Made by a program: the position numbers and the translations under genes
In this document: positions 1 to 9,734 of the stretch, piece by piece
Position numbering within the stretch: position 1 is the stretch's first letter
Layout of the letters: each line of letters opens with the position of its first letter
Notes under the pieces: generated by a model
What the model was told of the DNA's origin: nothing
Databases searched by the model: none
The model's input: only the letters and a program-made list of their open reading frames with translations
From: Bacteroidales bacterium
Lineage (GTDB): Bacteria; Bacteroidota; Bacteroidia; Bacteroidales; UBA932
Assembly: GCA_029098505.1 (NCBI GenBank)
Contig: JAQXOE010000011.1
Coordinates: 1 to 64,000, forward strand
Length of the DNA stretch: 64,000 bases
Direction: 5' to 3'

Positions 1-2
1 CT

Positions 3-110
3 TGGGAGTCTGACCGAAATACTGCCGATAGCAAAATCGTGTGGCAGTTCCAAACAAAGGATGCAAGGGTAAAGCTGGCTTCATTGTACCCGAAGATCGT
101 TGAATGTTAA
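3..110 (+). CDS. C-terminal tail of an IS630-like transposase (5' part outside window)
   Basis: The frame is open from the window edge to TAA at 108-110 and gives 35 residues. They include a WQF.TKDAR.KL..LYP pattern that resembles the C-terminal end of IS630/DDE transposases, where a segment of the form INWxFTTxDARxKLxxLYP closes the protein. Only this tail is visible, so catalytic residues, inverted repeats and intactness cannot be judged. It converges on the isomerase gene 26 bp away. The family call is from memory of that tail pattern and is moderate at best. Confidence 0.45.
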   Translation, partial: WESDRNTADSKIVWQFQTKDARVKLASLYPKIVEC

Positions 111-136
111 TTTCTATATGTCGTTAAGACGTTACA

Positions 137-802
137 CTAGAAAGGATATTCATTGCAGAGATAATGTTCAATTGCTTCATTTTCCTCTATTGTTGAGAAT
201 CTGCCCTTAGGCTCAAGGAAATAATTGTCGGTTTTATCATCATTGACAGAGGAAACCTCGCCCACAAGAGTATCTTCTCCTTCTGCCCAGAACCTGTGAT
301 AGAGGTAAGGGGTGTAGCATACACTCTGCCCAGGTTTTATACTGATTGTTTCTCCTGCCTTTACAATGAGGTCGATACCGTCTTTTTTTATCAAAACGTC
401 GCTGGAATCAAGTTTTCCGTCCTTTGTTGAATTCCATAGCTTCATACACAAGATACCTCCTCCACGGTTAATAATATCCTCCCTTTTCAGCACATGGTAG
501 TGTTCAGGTGTAATCTGGTTTTTGCGTACGACCATAATCTTTTCGCAGTACGTCTTATCGTTAGTTTTGTTCAGATTGCCGTTGCGGAGAGTGATGAGAC
601 TGAGGCCTATTTTTTCAAAATCGCCCCATCCGAAGTCAGTAATGTCCCATCCAAGACCGTTTTCAAAGATTTCACTGCATTTATCCTTTATCTCTTCCCA
701 ATCTTCCGGTTTGTAATATGCCCAATCAGGGAGCATGAAATGATGTTTTTTCATCAAATCAATATTGTAACGGATATACTCGTTTACTTCACTTCTTTTC
801 AT
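137..802 (-). CDS. D-lyxose/D-mannose ketol-isomerase-like cupin
   Basis: This 221-residue cytoplasmic protein has no signal peptide. It has the layout of the D-lyxose isomerase family: N-terminal helices, then a cupin barrel whose metal site would be H101, H103 and E108 (HYHVLKRED) plus H169 (YLYHRF). Family members interconvert D-lyxose/D-xylulose and D-mannose/D-fructose with a divalent metal. The gene is the last of the sialic-acid operon and starts 5 bp after the upstream sialidase stop, so it is probably cotranscribed. Its job there is not obvious. Handling mannose released from KDN, or another sugar freed from the same glycan, is inference. The family assignment is fairly secure; the substrate is not. 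Confidence 0.8.
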   Translation of the reverse strand: MKRSEVNEYIRYNIDLMKKHHFMLPDWAYYKPEDWEEIKDKCSEIFENGLGWDITDFGWGDFEKIGLSLITLRNGNLNKTNDKTYCEKIMVVRKNQITPEHYHVLKREDIINRGGGILCMKLWNSTKDGKLDSSDVLIKKDGIDLIVKAGETISIKPGQSVCYTPYLYHRFWAEGEDTLVGEVSSVNDDKTDNYFLEPKGRFSTIEENEAIEHYLCNEYPF

Positions 803-807
803 AATAG

Positions 808-2457
808 TTATTGTTTTGAGTTAATAATATCAGCTATTTTAATTCTCTGGAATACCATGCATGCACCGCTGCCTTCATAGAGCACTCCTATTGTGTCATT
901 ATCCAACGAAACCATGCAGGAATAACCCGAGCCTTGGCCTTCATCCATTTCAAGCCAATTGCTTTCAGGCCAGGTCATACCTTCATCAAAACTGCATTTC
1001 ATTGTAAAATGCATCCTTTTGTCCGGATCATTAGGATTGAAAAACAGGAGCAATTCCTGGTCATTGCCATTCTTATCCTTATAGATGTGTTTCAGAATTG
1101 AACCTTGACACGTTGGCTCAGTTAAAGTATTGCCGGATGTAGGGTGAATACTCCAAGTTTGCCCAAGGTCATCAGTAGTAGCCACCAAACGACCGTTTTC
1201 AATATGGTTGCCACGGTTTTTGGACGACCTCATGTTCAGCATTATTGAACCGTCTGACAGTTGCACCGCCATACATTCATTTGAATGAATGGAGTGATCA
1301 ACAAAGACTGCCTGACCTGAAGACCAACTCTGTCCTCCATCTTTGCTTGTAATCAGCGTTGAGAAATTGGTTCCATCTTCCCTCCTTCCTTGAGCCGGGA
1401 ACACGAGTGTCCCATCCTTAAGTGTTATGCCTGCGCCTGGAGCATTAATCATTAAACCATAGCTTTCAGGCTTTACTTCTTTTGTAAAGTTTAGCGGTTC
1501 GCTCCAGGTAATTCCATCATCTGTGCTCTTGACAAGCAACCACTGCGAACTTTGTTTAACATCGTACCCGGGGAGACTTCCATTTGTTCTCCATTGATGA
1601 TTCCATTCCGTGGATTCTGAGTTAAGTCCTTCTATCCATTCGCCTGTTTTTTCGTCAATAACGCCATGCATCCAGCAGGCTGAAATAAAGATATCGCCAG
1701 AGTTATCATCAACCAATATACAAGGGTCACTGACGCCATTGAACTTTTGGGGTAGTCCTCCCCATTCTCCCATATCTATAGCAACCTGCATATCTGACCA
1801 GGTCATACCTCCGTCCGTACTTCGGTTGTAAGCTATATCAATATTACCTTGCAAATCCCTATTCATGTCATACCTGGCATCATATATCGCTATCAAGCTT
1901 CCGGCTTTTGTTATGGCAAGTCCTGGAATCCTGCAGTTATCTACCCCATCTTGTCCTTTTTGTCTTAAGGCCACACCCAAGCGCAATTCTATGTCGTCTG
2001 ATAATTGGCGCATTAGAAGGCCCTTTTCAGTGATGAGGCGTACTTCTTCAATTTTGATTTTGTTATCGAGATTGACTGTGTGTTTTGTTTCGATGCCCAA
2101 TTCAAAAATACTCTCTCCTTTTGGTAGCTCTTCATTGCATTCTATGGTGAAACTCTGTTTCTTCCGTTTGCAACTGAAGTTACTGCTCGCAATTAGGGCT
2201 CCATCCTTGAATATGGCGATTCTTTTGATATCTTCAAGACTAATGCTGGCCTCTGCCTTTATGGTAAACCCTTTGATTTTGTTTTCATCATCATTCTTTG
2301 AAAAGACGGTCATACATGCTACTGTATTGATCTCCTTAAGCGCAAGAATAGGAGCATTCTTCACGCTTATTGATAATGAGCCTATTGAGTCTTTATTACC
2401 TTCGCTGCATGAAAGACAAATAAACAAAAGGCATATTGAATAAAATATCCTTTTCAT
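808..2457 (-). CDS. nanH: Exo-alpha-sialidase, GH33, lipoprotein (copy 1)
   Basis: This 549-residue GH33 neuraminidase releases terminal sialic acids from host glycans. The signal peptide ends in a lipobox with Cys17, so it should be a lipoprotein. Residues ~25-160 form a beta-rich N-terminal domain like that of Bacteroides sialidases (BNR_assoc_N). The catalytic propeller follows, with the RIP arginine motif at 175-180 and Asp boxes of the form SxDxGxTW, the first at 213-220, then STDDGITW, SKDGGQSW, TDDLGQTW and SFDEGMTW. Near the C-terminus GYSCM and LYEGSG carry the probable Tyr/Glu pair. The gene starts 16 bp after its paralogue in the same operon. Confidence 0.93.
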   Translation of the reverse strand: MKRIFYSICLLFICLSCSEGNKDSIGSLSISVKNAPILALKEINTVACMTVFSKNDDENKIKGFTIKAEASISLEDIKRIAIFKDGALIASSNFSCKRKKQSFTIECNEELPKGESIFELGIETKHTVNLDNKIKIEEVRLITEKGLLMRQLSDDIELRLGVALRQKGQDGVDNCRIPGLAITKAGSLIAIYDARYDMNRDLQGNIDIAYNRSTDGGMTWSDMQVAIDMGEWGGLPQKFNGVSDPCILVDDNSGDIFISACWMHGVIDEKTGEWIEGLNSESTEWNHQWRTNGSLPGYDVKQSSQWLLVKSTDDGITWSEPLNFTKEVKPESYGLMINAPGAGITLKDGTLVFPAQGRREDGTNFSTLITSKDGGQSWSSGQAVFVDHSIHSNECMAVQLSDGSIMLNMRSSKNRGNHIENGRLVATTDDLGQTWSIHPTSGNTLTEPTCQGSILKHIYKDKNGNDQELLLFFNPNDPDKRMHFTMKCSFDEGMTWPESNWLEMDEGQGSGYSCMVSLDNDTIGVLYEGSGACMVFQRIKIADIINSKQ

Positions 2458-2473
2458 ATTGAAGCAAATAACA

Positions 2474-4024
2474 TTAGATTTTTTGGAGCAATTCTTCTAC
2501 TTTGATTTGCTGGAATACCAGATTGGCGCCGCTTCCCTCATAAAGAATTCCGATTGTGTCATTGTCAATACTAGTCATACACGAATATCCTTCTCCAGGT
2601 AAAGCATCAAATTGTATCCAATACTTTTCCGGCCAGGTCATTCCGTCATCCAGACTTAGTTTCAAAGTAAAGTTCTCACGTTTTGAAACTGAACTAGGGT
2701 TGAAAAACAATAACAGATTTCTCACTGTACCATTTTTGTCGCGGTAACAGTGTTTGAGTATCGAACCTTGACAGGCTGGCTCAATCAGCGCACTCTGGTT
2801 TGTAGGGTGAAGTGCCCAAGTCTGTCCTAAGTCATTCGTAGTTGCAATTTTTCGTCCGTTGCCCTCTATCTTGTTCCTGTTACTCCTTTCTCTGGCATTC
2901 AACATTATGCTTCCGTCGCTCAGTTGTACTGCCATACATTCATTCGTATTGGTATATGCCGGGCTTCCTGCCGTCCAAGTATCACCGTGGTCTTTGCTAT
3001 AAATGATAGTTGAGAATTGAAGGCCTGTCTCAGTTCGTCCTTCTGACGGCAGGACAAGTGTCCCGTCTTCAAGTACAATACCGGCGCCAGGGGCCGGTGC
3101 CATCAACCAAAACGCCTCCGGCTTGACCTGGCGTGTAATGTTTATCGGACTTCCGAAAGAGAGACCGTCATCAGTGCTTTTTGCAATAAGATACTGGCAG
3201 CTCTGCTTGATATCATACCCGGGTTGTGAGCCGTAATTTCTCCACTGGTGGTTCCATACAGTCGATTCTTCAGTCAAATCCTCAACGAAGTCACCAGTTT
3301 CCGGATCGTGTATGCCATACATCCATAACCCGCTTACGAAAATGTCTCCGGTTTCAGTATCAACAAGCATAGATCCGTCACTGACTCCATTATATTTCTG
3401 AGGCAGACCGCCATATTCGCCCATATCCAAAGCCACTTTCATTTCAGACCAGGTTCGTCCTCCATCAGTACTCCTGTTATAGCATATGTCAATGTCTCCC
3501 TGCAAATCCCTGTCTGCATCTCTCCTGGCATCGTACATCGCGAGAAGAGTTCCTTTTGTTGTGGTTACCAAACCTGGTATCCGACAATTGTTTACACCAT
3601 CCTGATTTCTCTGACGGAGAGCTATTCCGGTACGATATAGCGGTGAACTCGAACAGTCAAGCTTTATTTTGCCCAGATTGGTCAATATTGTCAATTTTTC
3701 CAATTTGATTCTATTACTTAGGTCTGGTGCGTCATTGATTTTGACTATCAGATTGTAACTGTTTGAATCTTCCTTACTTTCAATCAATTCGGTAGATACA
3801 ATATCTTTGAGACCTTGGGTCGCACTGAATCTTGCTTTGAATCCTTCAACCACACAATCATTGCCGTTGATTGTCACTGTACCGATGGCCGTTCCTTCCG
3901 TCAATGCAAGAATTGGAGTGTTGTCCATATGGATTGAGGCTGAAATGTCGTTGTCTGTCCTGTTACAACTAAACAGGATAATTAGCATAGACAAGACAAT
4001 GATTGTGTGTGTTGAGTGATTCAT
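2474..4024 (-). CDS. nanH: Exo-alpha-sialidase, GH33, lipoprotein (copy 2)
   Basis: This 516-residue paralogue of the adjacent sialidase shares its domain order: signal peptide with lipobox Cys20, N-terminal beta domain to ~residue 130, then the six-bladed propeller. The RIP motif is at 148-150, the first Asp box STDGGRTW at 185-192, and further Asp boxes and a C-terminal GYSCM/LYEGSG segment follow. The two copies agree closely through the catalytic part and differ most in the N-terminal domain, which suggests tandem duplication followed by divergence in linkage or substrate preference. It lies 23 bp after the SusD gene and is probably in the same transcript. Surface exposure is likely but not shown by a clear export signal. 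Confidence 0.93.
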   Translation of the reverse strand: MNHSTHTIIVLSMLIILFSCNRTDNDISASIHMDNTPILALTEGTAIGTVTINGNDCVVEGFKARFSATQGLKDIVSTELIESKEDSNSYNLIVKINDAPDLSNRIKLEKLTILTNLGKIKLDCSSSPLYRTGIALRQRNQDGVNNCRIPGLVTTTKGTLLAMYDARRDADRDLQGDIDICYNRSTDGGRTWSEMKVALDMGEYGGLPQKYNGVSDGSMLVDTETGDIFVSGLWMYGIHDPETGDFVEDLTEESTVWNHQWRNYGSQPGYDIKQSCQYLIAKSTDDGLSFGSPINITRQVKPEAFWLMAPAPGAGIVLEDGTLVLPSEGRTETGLQFSTIIYSKDHGDTWTAGSPAYTNTNECMAVQLSDGSIMLNARERSNRNKIEGNGRKIATTNDLGQTWALHPTNQSALIEPACQGSILKHCYRDKNGTVRNLLLFFNPSSVSKRENFTLKLSLDDGMTWPEKYWIQFDALPGEGYSCMTSIDNDTIGILYEGSGANLVFQQIKVEELLQKI

Positions 4025-4047
4025 TTAATTTCTATTTTTTTTGTTTA

Positions 4048-5514
4048 TTATTTATCGAGACCTGGTGTCTGAGTAATATTGCTGTTGCTGTTCAAACAAG
4101 CATCCGCTACTGGGATGTAGAGTATATTCTGCTCGTTTTCGCGGCCGACGAGAGATGGTATCCTTGTGAATGCTTTTCCATTTCTGACTATTGTGAAGTA
4201 GCTCTTGTTCTCACAAGCGAATTCCTTTAGATACTCATCAATGATAACATCAGTAACTCTGTCTTTAGACAATGAATTTGGATATGCACTATCGGTATCA
4301 TATGCGCGCTTAACCATACTATTGATGTAGCGAATAGCCTCAACCGTTTTACCTTGTCCATTAAGTGCTTCTGCCATCATCAAGTAGGCTTCAGCAACAC
4401 GATATAGAATCATGTCCGAATCAAATGTTCTTGTCTCATTAGCCCAGGTTCCTGGGAATTTTGCGAACCACCTCCAATAAATGTCAGTGTCATCATATTC
4501 TTTGAACGTTACATTCAGTCTCTTGTCTTCTTTAATACCTTCAGGAGTGGTCTTCAAGAATGCTTCATACTCTTTCGTAGGGGTAACATATTGATTGTGA
4601 GAACCTACCTGAATTGGATCTTCAATTTTCGAGTAGTCTGTAACATACTGATATACACATAGATAAAGAGATGGCGCTCCTCCAGTAAACTCTAGTTGAT
4701 TATAGTTTATGGAAGAAATAATCTCCGGGTTGTTCTCGTTTGCTACACCGAAAACCTTGGAGAAGTCGCTTTGAAGCTTATACTTATCGCTGTTGAGTAC
4801 AGTCTTTAGCGTATTTTCTGCCTTTGCGTAGTATTCTGTCTTTCCTTCGCGTCCTGCCATCCAAAGGTCATAATCGGCAGTAAGCATTGCGATAGCTTCT
4901 TTGTTGGTAGTATAGTGGTCAGTTGTGGCCTTATCTACTATTGCAGCAGCCGCTGAAAGATCGGACTCTATCTGGGCATAAATCTGAGCGACTGGTGCCC
5001 TTGAAGGAAACATCGTTTCTGGATTATCTGACTCATAGCCTTCGGTGAGAAGAGGTGCGTCTCCCCATACTCTCGCAATAATAAAATAACACCAAGCTCT
5101 TAGATAGTATGCATTTACAAGAACTGTATTCTTAGTAGTCTCATTCGTGAACTCAATTTTGTTTGCATATTTTGTGGCCAAATTTACAAGATTGATGGTA
5201 GTATAGAGGTCCACCCAGTTCGTACCGGTGTTGCTCTTCATAATGATGTTGTCCTTCAAATGCATTATGCTGGTGTCATCAATCAAACCCTGGTCATAAA
5301 GTCCGGAACGGTACTCGCCCCAGAATGCCATATTGCTTGCAGTTGCAGATCTGAATTTTGAGTATGCGCCATATATTTCGCTCATCATAGTTGATTCCTG
5401 CCATACATTCAAGGATGTATACTCACTTGGCTGAACCACGTTCAGATCGCCAATACAACTTGACATAGAAATGCCAACGATGATAGTACTGATTATATAA
5501 GTCAACTTTTTCAT
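4048..5514 (-). CDS. SusD/RagB-family glycan-binding lipoprotein
   Basis: This 488-residue SusD-like protein has a signal peptide ending MSSC (Cys19), so it should be a lipoprotein that caps the SusC channel. Helical TPR-like segments are visible, including AYYLRAWCYFIIARVWGDAP, a classic SusD stretch, and the C-terminal AEAYLMMAEALNGQGKT and YFTIVRNGKAF segments. The gene begins 11 bp after the SusC stop. In this operon its ligand is presumably sialylated oligosaccharide or free sialic acid, by context with the two sialidases and the lyase. Its closest characterised analogue by role would be NanU-type sialic-acid-binding SusD proteins. Confidence 0.92.
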   Translation of the reverse strand: MKKLTYIISTIIVGISMSSCIGDLNVVQPSEYTSLNVWQESTMMSEIYGAYSKFRSATASNMAFWGEYRSGLYDQGLIDDTSIMHLKDNIIMKSNTGTNWVDLYTTINLVNLATKYANKIEFTNETTKNTVLVNAYYLRAWCYFIIARVWGDAPLLTEGYESDNPETMFPSRAPVAQIYAQIESDLSAAAAIVDKATTDHYTTNKEAIAMLTADYDLWMAGREGKTEYYAKAENTLKTVLNSDKYKLQSDFSKVFGVANENNPEIISSINYNQLEFTGGAPSLYLCVYQYVTDYSKIEDPIQVGSHNQYVTPTKEYEAFLKTTPEGIKEDKRLNVTFKEYDDTDIYWRWFAKFPGTWANETRTFDSDMILYRVAEAYLMMAEALNGQGKTVEAIRYINSMVKRAYDTDSAYPNSLSKDRVTDVIIDEYLKEFACENKSYFTIVRNGKAFTRIPSLVGRENEQNILYIPVADACLNSNSNITQTPGLDK

Positions 5515-5525
5515 AATGCGTCAGA

Positions 5526-8500
5526 TTAGAAAGTAAACTTTACTCCCAAAGAAATCTTCCTGATTGGAGGATACGTTTTGAAACCTGTGCCATAGGTGTT
5601 TGCGGAACCAACTTCAGGGTTGAGTCCTTTTATAGCACTGAAATATACTAGATTGTTTCCAGAGAGGGTGAAAGCTATATTTTGAATTTTGTTTCTTTGA
5701 AGCCAATCATTACCAAGATTGTATGATATGCTGATATCACGCAAGCAGAGATAATCGTTGTTCTGAACAAAATACTGGTTGCATTGGACGTTCTTATTGA
5801 GGTCATCGGCATCACAGCCCTTGTACATCATAAAGTCACTATCAGGATTTGTTTCAGGATCCCAGCATTTGTAAACCCAATCGGTAAGGTTTGCATTACC
5901 TGCAAAAATGTTCTTCAGAATTTGTGCTTCAAGACCGTTGTATGACTGATAACCAAGTGCCCAGTCCATATAGATATCCAGTACGAGGTTCTTGAATGTG
6001 AAGGTGTTGCCCATACCTCCTGTGTGTCTCGGTATAGTATTTCCCCTATAGTAGCAAGCGTCCGTGCTATTTACTATGCCATCTCCATTATAGTCTTTGT
6101 AGCACCAGTCTCCTATTGAAAGTTTTCCGGTTGAGGCTTTCTTGTCAGCTGCAAAGTCGCCGGTATTTACGCACCACCAGCTGTTAATATAATCATAACC
6201 TCTTGAGTTTGAGTGATATGGGGCTGCATCAGCCTGAGCCTGAGTTTTAATTAGATAATCTACTTCATAACCGTAGAAATTGCCGAGTCTTTGACCTTCC
6301 TGTGTTCCTCCAATGTATTGGATTGAACCGTCTGCCATCTGTACGACTTTAGCTCCAATCGCGTTGTTAGGAAGTCCGTTGTCAGGGAGACTTACGACCC
6401 TGTTGTCATTCCAGCTCCAAACAAACTTTGTGCTCCAGGTAAAGTCTTTTCTCACTATGTTACGAGTGTTGATTTCGATATCTGCACCATAGTAACGAAC
6501 TTGTCCTATATTTGTTTTTACTGATGAGAAACCTGACGTGTTTGGCAATGTCTTTGAGAAAATAAGGTTGTCGGTCAGTTTGTTATAGACATCAACTCCA
6601 GCAGTGATTCTGTTTTCAAACAAACCGAGGTCAAAACCTGCATCCAACTGAGTTGTTGATTCCCAAGTCAGATTTCCATTAGGCATTGATGATGTGGTAA
6701 TCGCTGCTTCATTGTTATAGTTCGTTGTCAGGCCGAATTGACCGACAGCATCATAATAGCCGACGTAGTTATTACCCGTCATACCATATGAAACTCTGAA
6801 TTTGAGGTTGTTGATTTTGTCTGCATTGAACCAAGGCTCTTCTGATATAACCCAACCTGCAGATGCTCCTGGGAAGAACCCCCATTGAGTACCCTTAAGG
6901 AAACGCGATGAACCATCGTATCTCGCAGTCAATGTTAGCAGATACTTCTTTGCATAATCATAATTGATGCGTCCAAAGAAACCAATCCCTACTTCTTTCT
7001 CTTTCTTTGATGTAGCCTCTGTATAAATAGAACCTGCATTCAAAGTGTGGATAATATCTGTTGAGGCACCTTGAACTGCAGCTTTTGAATAGAAGTAATT
7101 GAAATTCTGATATGAGTATCCGGCCATAGCTGAGAGTGAATGCTTCCCGAAGTCATTTACATAGTTCAGATAGGCTTCAAATTTGTTCCTTTGGTTCGTA
7201 GTCGTGGTCGTATTTGCCGGACGATTTCCATTATACGTGGTCTTTGCATAGAAATACTCTGTGGTCATTACGTCATAATATGTTGACGCTTGTGCTACAG
7301 CTTTCAAACCGCGAACAATATCCCATTCGATAACACCGTTCAGTCCTGTCTTGGTACTAAGCTGATTGTTATCAACATAGTATTGGTAGAACAACGGGCT
7401 GTATGAAGATGCATTGTAACTCTTTGTAGGTTTGCCTGCATTCTCTCCATAGTCGTAATAGAATTTTTGAGTAGGAGGTGTCAGAAGTCCTCGGGATATT
7501 ACTGCATATTGGTTGTCAATAAGGTTGGTGTTTGTCTGTTGGAAATCAATTCCTCCCTTGAATCTCAAGCTGCTGCTGATCTTTGCGTCAATGTTTGTAC
7601 GCGCGCTGATTCTATCATAGTCCGAACCGGCAACTACACCTGCGTCATTTGTATAACCTACAGAAGCTAAATAATTTACGTTTTCAGATCCGCCATCAAT
7701 TGATAAATAGTAGTTTTGCCAGATTGCACTTGAGAAAGACTTGCTTATCCAATCATTGTCTTGAAAAATGAGAGTTTTGCTACTGTCGATTGGATCTACC
7801 ATAGACTTGTATCCCTCCGGAACAGTTTCTCCTGGTTGCAGATAACGTGTTGAATATTGACTCGCAAGGGAGTTGCCACTTGAAAAAGCATAATTTTCCG
7901 CGGACAAGTGAGCCTGACCGGAATTGTTAAGCACATGGTTGTATCGAGTGCGCTGGAAATAGAGCCATTCTTCAGAGTTAAGATAATTCAACTGTGATTC
8001 AGGTTCTTGATATGCAATCTGGGTATCGAATGTTATCCTTGGAGCCTTGCCTTTTGTTCCTGATTTTGTCGTTACAAGGACAACTCCATTTGATGCTCTT
8101 GATCCATAGATTGCGGAAGCTGCTGCATCTTTCAAAACCTCAATAGATTCGATATCGGCAGGATTGATTCCGGATAAACTGCGCTCAATTCCATCAATGA
8201 GTACAAGAGGAGATGAGGAACCGTTGATTGAAGAACCTCCTCGAATCAAAATTGTAGGGTCTGCACCAGGAGTGAAGTCGGTAGTATAAATGCGCGCACC
8301 AGCTACTTTACCTTTAAGGGCATCTCCTACGGATGTTACTGGAATGTTGCTCAATTCATCTCCTTTTACCTTCGTAATTGCCTGTGTGATAGTTCTTTTA
8401 CTTTGAGAACCATAACCGACCACTACGGTTTCATCTAGAAAGAAGTCCTTGTCATCTGCCAATACCACATTGATTATGGCATTGTCTCCAATAACAATTT

Positions 8501-8744
8501 CTCGGTCAGCGTAACCAATTAGGGAGAACAGTATCGTCTCTCCCTTGTTGGCTTTGATAGAGTATGCTCCATTGTCATCCGTCATAGCATTGGTCATACC
8601 GCCTTTAACGAAAACAATGACTCCACCCAATGGGGTTCCTGCATTATCGCTTACCACGCCGGAGACATTCATTGTCTGTGCACTCATGCTTATTGAAATA
8701 AGCAGGGTAATTGCGATTGTAAGCAAATACTTGATTGTTCTCAT
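5526..8744 (-). CDS. SusC/RagA-family TonB-linked outer-membrane receptor
   Basis: This protein of 1072 residues is the usual length for SusC. In order it has a signal peptide (about 1-22, ending MSAQ), a carboxypeptidase-D regulatory-like domain (about 25-100), a TonB-box-like ETVVVGYG segment, a plug domain with the SusC signature around ADIESIEVLKDAAASAIYGS, and a 22-strand barrel ending in an aromatic residue (GVKFTF). It should import sialoglycan fragments or free sialic acid across the outer membrane, energised by TonB/ExbBD from elsewhere in the genome. It lies between the lyase and SusD genes in the operon. Confidence 0.95.
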   Translation of the reverse strand: MRTIKYLLTIAITLLISISMSAQTMNVSGVVSDNAGTPLGGVIVFVKGGMTNAMTDDNGAYSIKANKGETILFSLIGYADREIVIGDNAIINVVLADDKDFFLDETVVVGYGSQSKRTITQAITKVKGDELSNIPVTSVGDALKGKVAGARIYTTDFTPGADPTILIRGGSSINGSSSPLVLIDGIERSLSGINPADIESIEVLKDAAASAIYGSRASNGVVLVTTKSGTKGKAPRITFDTQIAYQEPESQLNYLNSEEWLYFQRTRYNHVLNNSGQAHLSAENYAFSSGNSLASQYSTRYLQPGETVPEGYKSMVDPIDSSKTLIFQDNDWISKSFSSAIWQNYYLSIDGGSENVNYLASVGYTNDAGVVAGSDYDRISARTNIDAKISSSLRFKGGIDFQQTNTNLIDNQYAVISRGLLTPPTQKFYYDYGENAGKPTKSYNASSYSPLFYQYYVDNNQLSTKTGLNGVIEWDIVRGLKAVAQASTYYDVMTTEYFYAKTTYNGNRPANTTTTTNQRNKFEAYLNYVNDFGKHSLSAMAGYSYQNFNYFYSKAAVQGASTDIIHTLNAGSIYTEATSKKEKEVGIGFFGRINYDYAKKYLLTLTARYDGSSRFLKGTQWGFFPGASAGWVISEEPWFNADKINNLKFRVSYGMTGNNYVGYYDAVGQFGLTTNYNNEAAITTSSMPNGNLTWESTTQLDAGFDLGLFENRITAGVDVYNKLTDNLIFSKTLPNTSGFSSVKTNIGQVRYYGADIEINTRNIVRKDFTWSTKFVWSWNDNRVVSLPDNGLPNNAIGAKVVQMADGSIQYIGGTQEGQRLGNFYGYEVDYLIKTQAQADAAPYHSNSRGYDYINSWWCVNTGDFAADKKASTGKLSIGDWCYKDYNGDGIVNSTDACYYRGNTIPRHTGGMGNTFTFKNLVLDIYMDWALGYQSYNGLEAQILKNIFAGNANLTDWVYKCWDPETNPDSDFMMYKGCDADDLNKNVQCNQYFVQNNDYLCLRDISISYNLGNDWLQRNKIQNIAFTLSGNNLVYFSAIKGLNPEVGSANTYGTGFKTYPPIRKISLGVKFTF

Positions 8745-8772
8745 AATAGTAGTTTTTTAAGTGATAGATCGT

Positions 8773-9693
8773 TTACTTCGTCAGTTCGTAAAACATTGTG
8801 CATTCCAGTTCTTTGGCAATTTGCTCCATCTCATCTTTTGATACCGGTGTTATTGGATATCTGCATTGTCCACAATCCACACCTGCAAGTTTCATTATTG
8901 CTTTACCGCCTCTAGTTCCACCACCGTGGGCAATCACAATGTCAAGAATTTTTACTGCTTCCATCTGCCACTTCTGAGCAGAGGCAAGATCTCCCTTTTC
9001 CATTGCATCCATAACATTCCGATAAATTGATGGAATGTAGTTGTATGTACTGCCTACTGCACCCTTGGCGCCACAGGCAAGTCCGGCTATGAGTACTTCA
9101 TCGAAACCGTGCAGAATATTGAATTCTCCGTTATTGAGATGAATAAGTTCCTGCATCTCCATGAAATCATTATGAGTGAACTTTATTCCGGTCAATGTAG
9201 GAATTTCCTTCTTGCCCTCTTCCAAAAATTTCACAGCGGACAGCCTGACGCCTGACATTGCCGGAAAGTTGTAATAGTAAAACGGCAGTTCATCGCCAGC
9301 GGCAGCTATTGGTTTGAAGAATTGCACCAGATCCGTCACAGTCTCAGGCTTATAATAATTCGGTGCAATTGATGCAATTGCATAAGCTCCAATTATCTGA
9401 GCATGGGCCGCGAGCTCTATACTGTCTTGAGGACAATTGCTGCCTACGTGCACGATAACTTTGAACCTATTCTCGGCATATTCCATCCACGCTTCTGCAA
9501 TAGCCTTGCGTTCAGCAACAGTGGTAGTCGCGTATTCTCCGGTAGAGCCACAGATGAATACGCCATTAATGCATCCGAACCTTGCCAGATGATCTGCATA
9601 TGTTTTAATTCTTTCGATGTTGATACTTCCGTCATCATTCATCGGTGTGAACGGTGCTGCAATCAGCCCTTCGAGGCGCGTCTTATTTACCAT
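8773..9693 (-). CDS. nanA: N-acetylneuraminate lyase (sialic acid aldolase)
   Basis: This 306-residue class I aldolase of the DHDPS/NAL superfamily is cytoplasmic. It cleaves N-acetylneuraminate to N-acetylmannosamine and pyruvate. The GSTGE pyruvate-carboxylate loop is at 49-53, the catalytic Tyr is in YYYNFP (139-144), and the Schiff-base Lys is K171 in GIKFTHND. The substrate assignment rests on the sialidases and transporter around it; other 3-deoxy-2-keto acids such as KDN are also used by enzymes of this family. No NanE-type epimerase or N-acetylmannosamine kinase is visible in the window, so the next step must be encoded elsewhere. Confidence 0.9.
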   Translation of the reverse strand: MVNKTRLEGLIAAPFTPMNDDGSINIERIKTYADHLARFGCINGVFICGSTGEYATTTVAERKAIAEAWMEYAENRFKVIVHVGSNCPQDSIELAAHAQIIGAYAIASIAPNYYKPETVTDLVQFFKPIAAAGDELPFYYYNFPAMSGVRLSAVKFLEEGKKEIPTLTGIKFTHNDFMEMQELIHLNNGEFNILHGFDEVLIAGLACGAKGAVGSTYNYIPSIYRNVMDAMEKGDLASAQKWQMEAVKILDIVIAHGGGTRGGKAIMKLAGVDCGQCRYPITPVSKDEMEQIAKELECTMFYELTK

Positions 9694-9734
9694 AATTCAC
9701 TGATTTTTAGGTATGTTAATCCAAATTCTATCAA

